From JAKATY01 sp038876335 (lineage in GTDB: Archaea > Micrarchaeota > Micrarchaeia > Micrarchaeales > Micrarchaeaceae), in assembly GCA_038876335.1 (NCBI GenBank), contig JAVYYS010000006.1, forward strand, positions 1 to 20,361: a stretch of 20,361 nt of DNA. The letters are read 5' to 3'. The position numbers were made by a program, and so were the translations under genes. Numbering within the stretch: the stretch's first letter is position 1; every line of letters starts with the position of its first letter. Shown piece by piece: positions 7,197-14,710 of this stretch. The notes beneath the pieces were generated by a model. It was not told the DNA's origin. It did not search any database and saw nothing but the letters and a program-made list of their open reading frames with translations.

Positions 7197-7220
7197 AAAT
7201 ATTTGGTAGGAAAAATATTT
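7197..7220 (-). promoter_or_regulatory. MBF1-fen promoter with two AAATATTT copies
   Basis: AAATATTT occurs at 7197-7204 and 7213-7220, 16 bp apart. The distal copy is about 30 bp upstream of ATG 7185, the expected place for the TATA box of a short-leader transcript. The proximal copy could be a second TATA box or one half of an operator. Confidence 0.4.
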
Positions 7221-7243
7221 AGCAATTGATGTGAAAAAAGAAG

Positions 7244-7453
7244 GGGGTGAACTGCCCCGCCTTTGTGGACTGTGCTTCGCCACATCCGCAACTTTGGGGC
7301 TTCTCGCTTCAACGGCAATGCTTGCTTCCGCATGCGGAATGCTTTTTATGCATTCGAGCATGCTACTTGCAGAGGCATAATCCTCCACGAGCGTCTCGCC
7401 TAGGTTCCCTAGGCAAAGCCCTTCTTGCTTTATCTTATTTGCAACGCCTTCCT
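7244..7453 (-). pseudogene. Likely tnpB 3'-end relic (IS200/IS605 type) with element right end
   Basis: On minus a stop-free frame of about 70 codons, without an authentic start, includes NKIKQEGLCLGNLGETLVED and, near its end, EARSPK and RRGSSPP. An EGL-type helix followed by a variable stretch with a late EA(G/R)SP is the style of the C-terminal tail of archaeal TnpB, after the zinc finger. The coding ends in GGGGCAGTTCACCCC at 7244-7258, which resembles the right end of IS605-type elements, where tnpB runs into the terminal hairpin. The catalytic RuvC and zinc-finger parts are absent, so it is dead as a nuclease. This is pattern recognition without alignment; a structured non-coding RNA without TnpB origin is the main alternative. 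Confidence 0.4.
7398..7414. repeat. 7-bp stem hairpin GCCTAGG-TTC-CCTAGGC
   Basis: A perfect 7-bp inverted repeat with a 3-nt spacer inside the putative tnpB tail. It is one of several strong hairpins between 7244 and 7414, a density that suggests a folded RNA read from the minus strand. Confidence 0.6.
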
Positions 7454-7580
7454 GTATGCCTTTTTCTTATATTCTGCTGTTCTTTTCTGCGTTGGGCATG
7501 CTGCCCTATTTTACGCAATTACTTTTATATTTATCGCAGGCTATTTTTATATGTATTTTGCGCGCTTTCATCCCCTCGCC

Positions 7581-7595
7581 AAGTCAGGGTGACTT
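7581..7595. repeat. 6-bp stem hairpin AAGTCA-GGG-TGACTT
   Basis: A perfect 6-bp inverted repeat with a 3-nt loop, about 170 bp from the putative tnpB tail on its upstream side. Its position would suit the subterminal hairpin of an IS200/IS605 left end, but nothing else confirms that boundary. Confidence 0.5.
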
Positions 7596-7668
7596 CCCGC
7601 TCGCCGGGTTAAAATGCTTGGGTGTGCAAATAATAACAACGGCAGCAATGTAAAGGTACTCAGCTCCT

Positions 7669-9180
7669 ATGCTAATCCGGGGAATTGTGCCGCAGCGATT
7701 GTTGGTTTTCATGGCGACCGCAAAAAAGGTTGACTGGACTAGAATATACGCTGTAGTTGCAATAGCGCTCGCATTTATAGTGCTGCTTTACTACTCGCCA
7801 ATCGGAGTAGTTAGCAAATGGTTTCTCGGAATAGCAGGCATGTTCTTTTTCGGAGCGGTTCTGCAGAAGATGGGCTCGTTTAGCGGAGGATTTGGGTTGT
7901 ACATGGTAGGTGGCAGGCGAGGCATAAAGAGCATAGACAAGATATCGAAGAAAGGCGGCAGTTTCTGGGAAAACATGGCACTCTTCGGGCTTGTACTAGG
8001 ATTTGGGATATTCTCCTACTTTTTCGTTAGGAACAATAAGAGGCTTTTCGTATTCGGGCTTGCCGCGCTGCTGCTTATGATGCTTTTCGTGCTGCCTTAC
8101 CTCAGTTACGGAGTACAGTTCCTCAACCTTCCGCAAATAAGCGCAGAGACCTCCACAACCCCATCAGGCGTTTCCGCTACCGGCCCAAGCTTATTTTCTT
8201 ACATAACATATGCGGTTACAATGGTAACAGGCTTCTCAGGTTTCACCTTCCTTCTTATATGGTATAACGCTGGACTTATACTCTCAGCAACGTACACTGT
8301 ACTGACAAGCGCACTACAAGGGCATGCGCAAATCGCACCGCTCGCGAACCAGATACCAGGAGTTGCACCGGTCATACCTGGAATAGATATACCTCTTGTA
8401 GCAGGAATAATATCACTGGCACTACTGCTTATAACACATGAGTTCTCGCACGGAATACTTGCAAGGAAAGCGAAGGTGAGGCTAAAATCTATAGGCTTTC
8501 TTTTGTTCGGAGTCATACCTATAGGCGCATTTGTAGAACCTGACGAAAAAGAGGTATCAAAACTTGGCAAGATACCACAGACCAAGATATTTGCGGCTGG
8601 GATAGCATCAAACTTTGTCGCAACGCTGGTGTTTTTCGCGTTGATGGTGCCGATGGTGCTCTTTGTGATTCCCAATCTATACCATACTAGCGTGCTAGTT
8701 GAAGGCACGTACGCAGGCTATCCGGCAAACGGCATACTAAAGCCAGGCATGCAGATACAGGACTGGAACGGATACCAAATAAAGAATCTGAGCAGCTTCT
8801 CTGTAGCTGCGGCAAACGATAGGCCGGGCTCCATCGTAAGAGTTGTAACAAATGAGGGGGCGTACAACTTCACTGCGATAGCCTCAAGCAGCAACGCCAC
8901 AAGGGGGCTTATAGGGGTAGAGGTCTACCAAAAGAGCGTACCTATAAACGACAACGCATCCACGCGCGCCGCACTTTTTATCTACTCTATTATAGCGCTC
9001 TCTTTCATGCTTAACTTCCTGGTCGCGGTAGTAAATCTGCTTCCAATACCTGGCTTTGATGGCTGGCGCATATATAAAACAAATTTCAAGCATGACTATG
9101 CAATAAAGGCGCTGGTGTGGCTTCTAATCATAGGCTTGCTGCTCAATGCATTGCCATGGATTCCAATACTTGCTAGATAG
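7669..9180 (+). CDS. Site-2 protease, M50 membrane zinc metallopeptidase with PDZ domain
   Basis: 503 residues from ATG 7669, or 489 from ATG 7711 (MATAKKVDWT), which looks equally natural; neither start has a clear ribosome-binding site. Membrane segments lie near 25-42, 50-66, 103-121, 126-145, 186-208, 240-258, 307-335, 433-456 and 478-497. The zinc-binding HEFSH is at 257-261 and the third ligand is D464 in NLLPIPGFDGWR, so the active site is complete. Between them a PDZ-like domain covers about 340-422 (ILKPGMQIQDWNG). Such enzymes cut transmembrane substrates within the bilayer, often to release a regulator; the substrate here is unknown. The gene stands alone on plus with the small 9224 gene after it. 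Confidence 0.92.
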   Translation: MLIRGIVPQRLLVFMATAKKVDWTRIYAVVAIALAFIVLLYYSPIGVVSKWFLGIAGMFFFGAVLQKMGSFSGGFGLYMVGGRRGIKSIDKISKKGGSFWENMALFGLVLGFGIFSYFFVRNNKRLFVFGLAALLLMMLFVLPYLSYGVQFLNLPQISAETSTTPSGVSATGPSLFSYITYAVTMVTGFSGFTFLLIWYNAGLILSATYTVLTSALQGHAQIAPLANQIPGVAPVIPGIDIPLVAGIISLALLLITHEFSHGILARKAKVRLKSIGFLLFGVIPIGAFVEPDEKEVSKLGKIPQTKIFAAGIASNFVATLVFFALMVPMVLFVIPNLYHTSVLVEGTYAGYPANGILKPGMQIQDWNGYQIKNLSSFSVAAANDRPGSIVRVVTNEGAYNFTAIASSSNATRGLIGVEVYQKSVPINDNASTRAALFIYSIIALSFMLNFLVAVVNLLPIPGFDGWRIYKTNFKHDYAIKALVWLLIIGLLLNALPWIPILAR

Positions 9181-9223
9181 GAAAACGGCTTTATCTTTTG
9201 CTAGAGCACTTTATAAGATTCAA

Positions 9224-9394
9224 ATGAACTACAAAGAGAGGCTTGCAAGAATAGAGATGCTACACAAGGTCTTGCTGGACAATCTCAAGAGGCATGAGGA
9301 GAAGAATGCGCGGGAAGGCTTCAGCATAGAGCAATTCGAACAAGCTTATGAGGAGATGGAGGGGTACGCCTTAGTGTTTAAAAAGGTGCGCTGA
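9224..9394 (+). CDS. 56-residue helical protein, unknown
   Basis: ATG 9224 gives MNYKERLARIEMLHKVLLDN and then about 35 more charged residues, predicted as two helices separated by a GFSIEQF turn. An in-frame upstream start at 9146 would overlap the protease gene in another frame and is unlikely. TTTATCTT at 9190-9197 lies 27-34 bp before the ATG and could drive a leaderless mRNA. The gene ends 3 bp before the stop of the convergent phosphoesterase gene. No family recognised; coiled-coil or small helical bundle is likely. Confidence 0.6.
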   Translation: MNYKERLARIEMLHKVLLDNLKRHEEKNAREGFSIEQFEQAYEEMEGYALVFKKVR

Positions 9395-9397
9395 ACG

Positions 9398-10153
9398 CTA
9401 GGTATGCCTTATGGCAAGGCGCCGCAACATCCCCACAGTGCCGAAGCTTATCGTAGATCCGTATCCAACAGCTATGGCTTCCATAGAGTCTACAGAAACA
9501 TGCTTAAAAATAGGGGAAAGCATCTCTCCGCTTGGTTCTATATTGACAGAGGTGCCTGGGGAGTAATAGCTCATTGCTGGCAGCACTATTAGCTTTCTTC
9601 CTTTGTAACTGCCAATCAAAAATGATTTTATCTTCTCTGCTTTTCCTACAGGGGTGTAAATCGATATGGCAGGATGCTCATGGCCCATTATGATTGTCTT
9701 TATTCCCCGATCCAAACCTCGCGGCATCTCTTCACCATGAAAAAATAGATAGCTGCCTTCTGCATGTTGTTGCCTGTACACCCTAAATTTAAACGCCTTC
9801 TTGTACCTTTCAACAAAATTATCATGGTTCCCTTTTATTAGAGTAAGCTGCAGCCCAATTTCTGAAACAAAGTTTATGAATTCGTAAAGTTCGTTGAATT
9901 CCTCAACGTCTACTCCAGAAAACTCATTCTTTATGTCTCCATCTACTAGCAATCTCTTAGCAGCCACTGCTTGCAGCGCCTGCTCCAAAGACGACTTTAT
10001 GCTCTTTAGATTTGCCTTAGGAAGAAATAAGCCATTATTTGACATAACCCCCTCATAGCCTAGATGCAAGTCGGCGCAGACAAGCATTTTCAAGCTTCTC
10101 ACATACAAGATTGGAAGCCCTTCAATCATGAGCAGGTCCTTTCCTATGTTCAA
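9398..10153 (-). CDS. SbcD/Mre11-related archaeal metallophosphoesterase
   Basis: 251 residues from a TTG start whose bases overlap the Lhr stop (TTGA at 10153-10150). An internal ATG at codon 9 would give 243 residues. All calcineurin-like motifs are present: D28-L-H30 (CADLHLGYEG), D73 in DGDIKNE, G108-N-H-D111, H139 in FFHGEE and G157-H-E-H160. This is the archaeal SbcD-related phosphoesterase family. Translational coupling to Lhr parallels bacteria, where Lhr-type helicases sit next to a phosphoesterase of the PdeM type, and suggests a shared nucleic-acid processing or repair task. The substrate is not known. Confidence 0.88.
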   Translation of the reverse strand: MNIGKDLLMIEGLPILYVRSLKMLVCADLHLGYEGVMSNNGLFLPKANLKSIKSSLEQALQAVAAKRLLVDGDIKNEFSGVDVEEFNELYEFINFVSEIGLQLTLIKGNHDNFVERYKKAFKFRVYRQQHAEGSYLFFHGEEMPRGLDRGIKTIIMGHEHPAISIYTPVGKAEKIKSFLIGSYKGRKLIVLPAMSYYSPGTSVNIEPSGEMLSPIFKHVSVDSMEAIAVGYGSTISFGTVGMLRRLAIRHT

Positions 10154-12879
10154 TCACGCACCTTTCTTTTTGCGCGGGCTTTTCGCTTTTGCCCTCCGCC
10201 TATTTTTTTAATGACCATTTTGTGAAGATATTGAAGGTATTTCTGCTTGCCCTTCAGGGAAAGCACGTCTGCCTCCCCAAAAGTCAGGAGTATGTGTGCG
10301 AAAGGCGACGGCACGCTGGTTTTTATGAATTTGTACTTCACACTACCTTCCCTAAGCCGCTTTAGCACCTCCTCCGTCCTATCAAGATCCATCATGTCAT
10401 ACAGTATCTCGCGGTAAGTCTCGCTCACAACTGGAAAGTTGGGGTCTATTGCCTCGGCTGCTGCCAAAAGCATTTGGGAGTTAACCTGTTGCCTGCCTAT
10501 TGGGATGTTCCAACCCTTGTAGTTTCGCAGTACCATAAAGCTTCTTGCTGCTACCTGCCTAAACTTTCTTTTCATTGTTTCAGTACGTCTGATATTTGCC
10601 TTGAGGGTCTCGAGTATGCTGCTTGAGGCAAGCTTGCGCACTATTGAGCTTATCTCATTTTCAGATATGTGAGAATCGGCTTCGAGGGCGAGAACAAAGC
10701 CGTTATCTGAAACAGTAATACCGATCTCTTCGTTCAGAAGGTCGCTTATGCGTATCGCAAACAGCCGTGAAAGCGCATCGTTTACCCTTCTACCGTATAG
10801 TGAATGGAAGATAATATATCTGCTGTCATTATATGGGTCGAACGTCTCTTCTATCAGTAGCAACTTATCATTAGGCACATTCCCAGCAAAAAGGTATTGC
10901 TCAGCGAAGTACTTGTATATAGCTTCCTTGGCCTTGGAGTTTATCGGAAGGGATGAAAGCATCGCGTCTACTTCCTTAGGGAGCTTGTGCATACTCAGTG
11001 CTGCGCTGCTGTGCTTCAAATTGCCTGCGCTTGCCCGCAACGATTTCAAAATTACATCCCCAAACTCTCTCCTAAAACGCCCTATTCTTTCTGCAAGCTC
11101 GAAGCTTAAAGGCAAGCGCTCCGAGTACCATGGGGGTATGGTAGGTACTTTCGCGTCTGCTGGTGAGACATAGCACCTCATATTGCGTGAATACTCGAAC
11201 TTGTAGAGCTTCCCTCCTAGCGCAAAGATGTCTCCTGGCTTTAACCTTGTCATAAACTCTTCCTCTATGTTGCCTATCCATTTTTTTCCCAAGGTGAAAA
11301 CCCCGATTGAAACATTGTCTGGGATTGTGCCTACGTTAAGCATGTATATGATCTTGGCGTATTTGCCCCTCCTTCCAAATGCTTTTTCACTTTCATCATA
11401 CCATATCTTGCCATAGACCCTCCTGCTTTCAAGCCCCACATAATGTCCAGCAAGATAGTCTAGGAGCTGGAGGAACTCCGCTTTTGGAAGGTCATGGTAT
11501 GCGTACGCCTTCCTAACCACTGCAAGCGCATCTTCTACATTCCATTTCTTGTTCAGGGACATGCCAACAATATGCTGCGCCAGCACGTCAAGAGGGTGCT
11601 TTGGCACAGTGAAAGAGTCGAGTTCCTTCTTCATCGCTGAATCAAGCATGATTGCGCATTCTATCAAATCGTCCCGGTTTGTCACTATCATCTCGCCCTT
11701 TGCAACTGACCGGAATGAATGGCCAGCGCGGCCTATCCTCTGCACCGCACGCGTTATGCTCTTTGGGGAACCTAGCTGCACGACATTGTCTATAGACCCT
11801 ATGTCAACCCCGAGCTCGAGACTTGTTGATGTAACCGCACATTTAAGAGAGCCGAGTTTCAGCAATTCCTCTACTTCAAACCTATGCTCTCTGGAGAGGG
11901 AGCCGTGGTGCGCCGCTATATCGTCATCGGAGTATTTGAACCTTTTCTTAAGGTTGAATACTACCCTCTCGGTCCCACTTCTCGTATTCGTAAATACAAG
12001 CGTGGTTTTGCTGCTCCTTATTACCTTATCTATTTCAGAGTAAATAGCGTTTTCTATCTTCGAATCTTCGGTATAGATCATGTCACTAACAGGACTTATC
12101 ACTTTTGCCTCGAACCTCTTACTCCATGACGCGTCTACAACAGTACACTGGCGCAATTCGTTGCCATCCCTGTATCCTACAAGGAATTTTGCGGCCTCAT
12201 CGAGAGGATAGAGGGTGGCGCCCATCCCAATCCTTTGAAAATCGCGGCCAGTTAGCTCTGCAAGCCTCTCAAGTGAAAGGGAGAGGTGCACACCGCGCTT
12301 ATTGTTTGCGAGCTCATGCAACTCATCTATTATTACATATTTGAGTTCGCTTAGATGCTCCATGAATTTGTCTGAATTTAATATTATCGAAATACTTTCT
12401 GGAGTCGTTATTAGTATATTAGGCGGGTGCACAAGCATGCGATTCCTCTCATTCTGAGGCGTGTCCCCAGTCCTTACTGCAATCGAGACCTTGCGTATAT
12501 TTTCCTTTATTATGTCGCGTTTTTTATCGACTCTTATACTTTCGTATATTTCATCAAGCGGCTTGGCCAGATTCTTGTAAACATCGTTGTTGAGCGCGCG
12601 CAAAGGGGAGATGTAAATGCAGTATACCTTTTCCTTAAGATTGCCAGATAGTGAAGCGTTGAACAGGTCACTTATTATTGAGAGGAAAGAGCTGAGCGTC
12701 TTGCCGCTTCCTGTCGGTGCGGTTATTAGCACATTCTTGCCTTCGCTTATCAGCTTGAATGCAAACTTCTGGGGAGGAGTTAGCTCGTTGAAGTTCTTCG
12801 TGAACCAGTCGCGCACATAGCTATTCAGAGACCCCAAGCTTTCCTCGTCGCTGAATGGTTTACTTAAAGTTTCTATCAT
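10150..12879 (-). CDS. lhr: Lhr-family superfamily 2 helicase
   Basis: 909 residues, typical of archaeal Lhr, an ATP-dependent 3'-5' DNA translocase linked to repair of blocked forks. Q-motif region TPPQKFAFKLI precedes Walker A APTGSGKT (54-61); Walker B is DELH at 185-188; motif III appears as GATLYP; the second RecA domain has TNTRSGTERVVF, LELGVDIGSIDNVVQLGSP and motif VI QRIGRAGHSF. A winged helix and the Lhr-core C-terminal domain fill residues about 420-880, and the last 25 are Lys/Arg-rich (KKIGGGQKRKARAKRKVRD). It lacks the long bacterial Lhr extension. ATG 12879 has no strong ribosome-binding site. The stop overlaps the phosphoesterase start. Confidence 0.95.
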   Translation of the reverse strand: MIETLSKPFSDEESLGSLNSYVRDWFTKNFNELTPPQKFAFKLISEGKNVLITAPTGSGKTLSSFLSIISDLFNASLSGNLKEKVYCIYISPLRALNNDVYKNLAKPLDEIYESIRVDKKRDIIKENIRKVSIAVRTGDTPQNERNRMLVHPPNILITTPESISIILNSDKFMEHLSELKYVIIDELHELANNKRGVHLSLSLERLAELTGRDFQRIGMGATLYPLDEAAKFLVGYRDGNELRQCTVVDASWSKRFEAKVISPVSDMIYTEDSKIENAIYSEIDKVIRSSKTTLVFTNTRSGTERVVFNLKKRFKYSDDDIAAHHGSLSREHRFEVEELLKLGSLKCAVTSTSLELGVDIGSIDNVVQLGSPKSITRAVQRIGRAGHSFRSVAKGEMIVTNRDDLIECAIMLDSAMKKELDSFTVPKHPLDVLAQHIVGMSLNKKWNVEDALAVVRKAYAYHDLPKAEFLQLLDYLAGHYVGLESRRVYGKIWYDESEKAFGRRGKYAKIIYMLNVGTIPDNVSIGVFTLGKKWIGNIEEEFMTRLKPGDIFALGGKLYKFEYSRNMRCYVSPADAKVPTIPPWYSERLPLSFELAERIGRFRREFGDVILKSLRASAGNLKHSSAALSMHKLPKEVDAMLSSLPINSKAKEAIYKYFAEQYLFAGNVPNDKLLLIEETFDPYNDSRYIIFHSLYGRRVNDALSRLFAIRISDLLNEEIGITVSDNGFVLALEADSHISENEISSIVRKLASSSILETLKANIRRTETMKRKFRQVAARSFMVLRNYKGWNIPIGRQQVNSQMLLAAAEAIDPNFPVVSETYREILYDMMDLDRTEEVLKRLREGSVKYKFIKTSVPSPFAHILLTFGEADVLSLKGKQKYLQYLHKMVIKKIGGGQKRKARAKRKVRD

Positions 12880-12994
12880 GCAGCCACTTTACCAATTTTT
12901 CCCGCTAGGCGAACGCTTTTTGCGCGCCTCTGTCGTGCCAGCCGCACTTAGAAATAGGAATCAAACATCTAAATAAGATCGCAGAAAGTACATA

Positions 12995-13015
12995 GCAATG
13001 CTGGTAAAGCATTGC
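12995..13015 (-). terminator. Hairpin downstream of the ferredoxin gene
   Basis: A perfect 8-bp stem, GCAATGCT/AGCATTGC, around a 5-nt loop, starting 21 bp after the ferredoxin stop. There is no T-run after it on minus (TATGTACTTTC), so it may be an mRNA-end or processing hairpin rather than a true terminator. It also lies about 115 bp before the Lhr start. Confidence 0.35.
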
Positions 13016-13036
13016 CAAAATTTAAGCACAGAAGCT

Positions 13037-13375
13037 TTATTTATATATCGACTGGTACTTCATTCCAGAGTCGTCTATTATCGTTATGCATTCTCCCTCG
13101 CATTCTATCAGGCACGCTTGGCATAGAATGCATGCTTCGCCGTTTACCGCTACCGATTTCTCCTTGTAATGGTTATGACCGTCGTTGACTCCACTCCATT
13201 TCTGGAATATGGCTGGGTCGTTCTGACCTTTCCACTGCGCTTCTGGAGGGGCTTTGTCAGCGTTTATCTTTTCAACCGCTGAATCTATGGGCACCATTTC
13301 AAAAACACTTACAGGGCACACATCGTGACAGTGCGAACACCCAGTGCATTTTGGCTTGTCTACATACACTTCCAT
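13037..13375 (-). CDS. Ferredoxin with two 4Fe-4S clusters
   Basis: 112 residues from ATG 13375; an upstream in-frame TTG at 13384 is possible, but GAGG lies just before the ATG. Cluster motifs are C10-x2-C13-x2-C16-x3-C20-P and C82-x2-C85-x2-C88-x3-C92. An extra C96 is present and the usual Pro after the last Cys is replaced (CEGEC). Between the motifs is an insert of about 50 residues rich in charged and aromatic positions (WKGQNDPAIFQKWSG, then a His-containing stretch). It is a cytoplasmic low-potential electron carrier; possible partners include oxidoreductases and radical SAM enzymes, but nothing nearby identifies one. A TATA box GATATAAAG lies near 13422-13430. It is monocistronic and sits where uL30 would usually follow uS5. 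Confidence 0.9.
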   Translation of the reverse strand: MEVYVDKPKCTGCSHCHDVCPVSVFEMVPIDSAVEKINADKAPPEAQWKGQNDPAIFQKWSGVNDGHNHYKEKSVAVNGEACILCQACLIECEGECITIIDDSGMKYQSIYK

Positions 13376-13495
13376 AATCCTCAACTTTTGATCTATGCGT
13401 GTTGAATTGAACGTAAATTTCTTTATATCTTTGTAGCCGCCGTCTTTCTTTTGCTATATGTTCTGCATACCATACCCTATGCATTACTTCTTGGC

Positions 13496-14149
13496 TCAGC
13501 CTTCCTGAAGGTTCTTCATCTTAAGCATGTTCTGCATAGCGTCGACGACAGCCATGAGGGTATTGTACCTAGCCTTGGTGTGGCCTCTTGCAGAGCTCCA
13601 TACATCCTTTACACCTGCAAGCACCATCATCTTCTTTATTGGGCTGCTCGCCACCACGCCTGTGCCTCTGGGTGCAGGCTTTAGCGTAACTTGCACTCCG
13701 CCGCACCTGCCACTCACCGCAAAAGGCAGGCTGTGCTGCGTGCCACACGTGCACTGCCAAGAACCACAACCTAACATTATTGGAATAACGTTTCTCTTGG
13801 CATCTTTTATGGCGCTTTCAATAGCAGCCTTAACTTCAGCGTCCTTGCCTGAGCCTACCCCCACATGGCCATTCCCGTCTCCGATTATTGCCGTAACCCT
13901 AAACTTCTGCTTCCTGTTGTTCTTAGTCATCCTTTGCACGCTTTCTATCTCTATCACTTCGCTCTTGATATTTGGAAGTAGTGCGTCTACTATTTCTGTT
14001 TCCTCTATCTTCTTGCCTTGGTGGAATATCTGCTCTATTGAGCTTACTTCATGCGCCTTTACCTTTTTGCCCAGCTCTGTAAGTGGAACCCAGGCCTCTA
14101 CATCGAACGGGGGGCTCTGCTCTGCTTCTTTCCTTTTTTTGTCCAACAA
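13496..14149 (-). CDS. rpsE: Ribosomal protein uS5
   Basis: 217 residues. The double-stranded RNA-binding-like S5 domain includes FRVTAIIGDGNGHVGVGSGK, followed by the C-terminal domain with APRGTGVVAS and DVWSSARGHT. Cysteines in the CGSWQCTCG stretch are of the archaeal/eukaryotic S5 type. It forms part of the small-subunit mRNA entry and decoding area. There is no ATG in frame until MMVL near residue 167, so translation must start at TTG 14149 or the adjacent TTG 14146, one to four bases after the uL18 stop, with AGTGAT just before. It is the last ribosomal gene of the operon here. Confidence 0.96.
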   Translation of the reverse strand: MLDKKRKEAEQSPPFDVEAWVPLTELGKKVKAHEVSSIEQIFHQGKKIEETEIVDALLPNIKSEVIEIESVQRMTKNNRKQKFRVTAIIGDGNGHVGVGSGKDAEVKAAIESAIKDAKRNVIPIMLGCGSWQCTCGTQHSLPFAVSGRCGGVQVTLKPAPRGTGVVASSPIKKMMVLAGVKDVWSSARGHTKARYNTLMAVVDAMQNMLKMKNLQEG

Positions 14150-14150
14150 A

Positions 14151-14696
14151 TCACTTCTCTGTTATCCGTTTTTTGACCTCTTCAAAGACCTCTGCAATTC
14201 TTGATACATCGAAGTTCGATTTTGTATACATTGAAAATTGCGTGCTAGGCTGCTTTATGGTCTTTGCATAAGCGCTTATATGCGCCCCTGAAATCCTGCC
14301 AGCATCTACCTCAAATGAGCCCGCAATCTTCATACCATTGTCGATGCAGCCTTTTGCAGCCGAAAACACTACAGATGACTTTATGGGCTTGTACAAGCCT
14401 ATGTCAAGTATGCAATTTCCTAAGCCAAAGCCCTTTGACTTCTGTGCAAGAAGGAAACCTGTAAGATAAGCTGTTGGCATATTAGCTCGCGGCTCCCAGC
14501 CTAAAGCCTTCAATTCAGAAGAGTGCGCCGAGGCCACAATAATGTCACCATGAGGGGCGAATCTTGCAACTTGGACGATTATGCTGCGGTTTCCCTTTCT
14601 TACCACTACGCGATCCAAGCCGCTCTTGAGCAATGAGATCCTGCGCTTGTAATTAGTGAGAGCCTCTCTCCTTCTCTTCTTTATGAACCTTATCAT
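14151..14696 (-). CDS. rplR: Ribosomal protein uL18
   Basis: 181 residues from ATG 14696 (MIRFIKKRRREALTNYKRR), the family's N-terminal 5S rRNA-binding pattern; a TTG at 14708 would add four residues. Further marks are LDRVVVRKGNRSIIVQV, AYLTGFLLAQKS and the C-terminal GMKIAGSFEVDAGRISG. It binds 5S rRNA in the large-subunit central protuberance with uL5. It begins 14 bp after the eL19 stop and ends one base before the uS5 start. Confidence 0.95.
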   Translation of the reverse strand: MIRFIKKRRREALTNYKRRISLLKSGLDRVVVRKGNRSIIVQVARFAPHGDIIVASAHSSELKALGWEPRANMPTAYLTGFLLAQKSKGFGLGNCILDIGLYKPIKSSVVFSAAKGCIDNGMKIAGSFEVDAGRISGAHISAYAKTIKQPSTQFSMYTKSNFDVSRIAEVFEEVKKRITEK

Positions 14697-14710
14697 TTTA
14701 CCATCCAACT

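Larger units (their letters stand above)
7186..7668. other. 480-bp gene-free spacer rich in hairpins
   Basis: Between the divergent MBF1 and site-2 protease genes there is no intact gene. It holds, left to right: the MBF1 promoter; a GGGG/CCCC hairpin at 7244-7258; a TGTGG/CCACA stem near 7264-7285; the 14-bp palindrome TTCCGCATGCGGAA at 7326-7339; GAATGC/GCATTC at 7337-7355; GCCTAGG/CCTAGGC around TTC at 7398-7414; an AT-rich pyrimidine stretch to about 7560; and AAGTCA/TGACTT around GGG at 7581-7595. A weak TATA-like AAATAATAA near 7628 may serve the protease gene. Confidence 0.6.

Noticed and set aside
7247..7612. Plus-strand open frame of 121 codons in the large spacer
   Set aside because: Cys-rich, irregular composition without a family pattern; the minus strand reads more like a decayed tnpB tail, and the hairpins argue for RNA or element ends.
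9146..9223. Longer start for the 56-residue gene at 9146
   Set aside because: It would read through the end of the site-2 protease gene in a different frame.
13527..14204. Plus-strand open frame of 225 codons
   Set aside because: Antisense to uS5, with low-complexity Ser/Leu/Phe composition and no recognisable motif.
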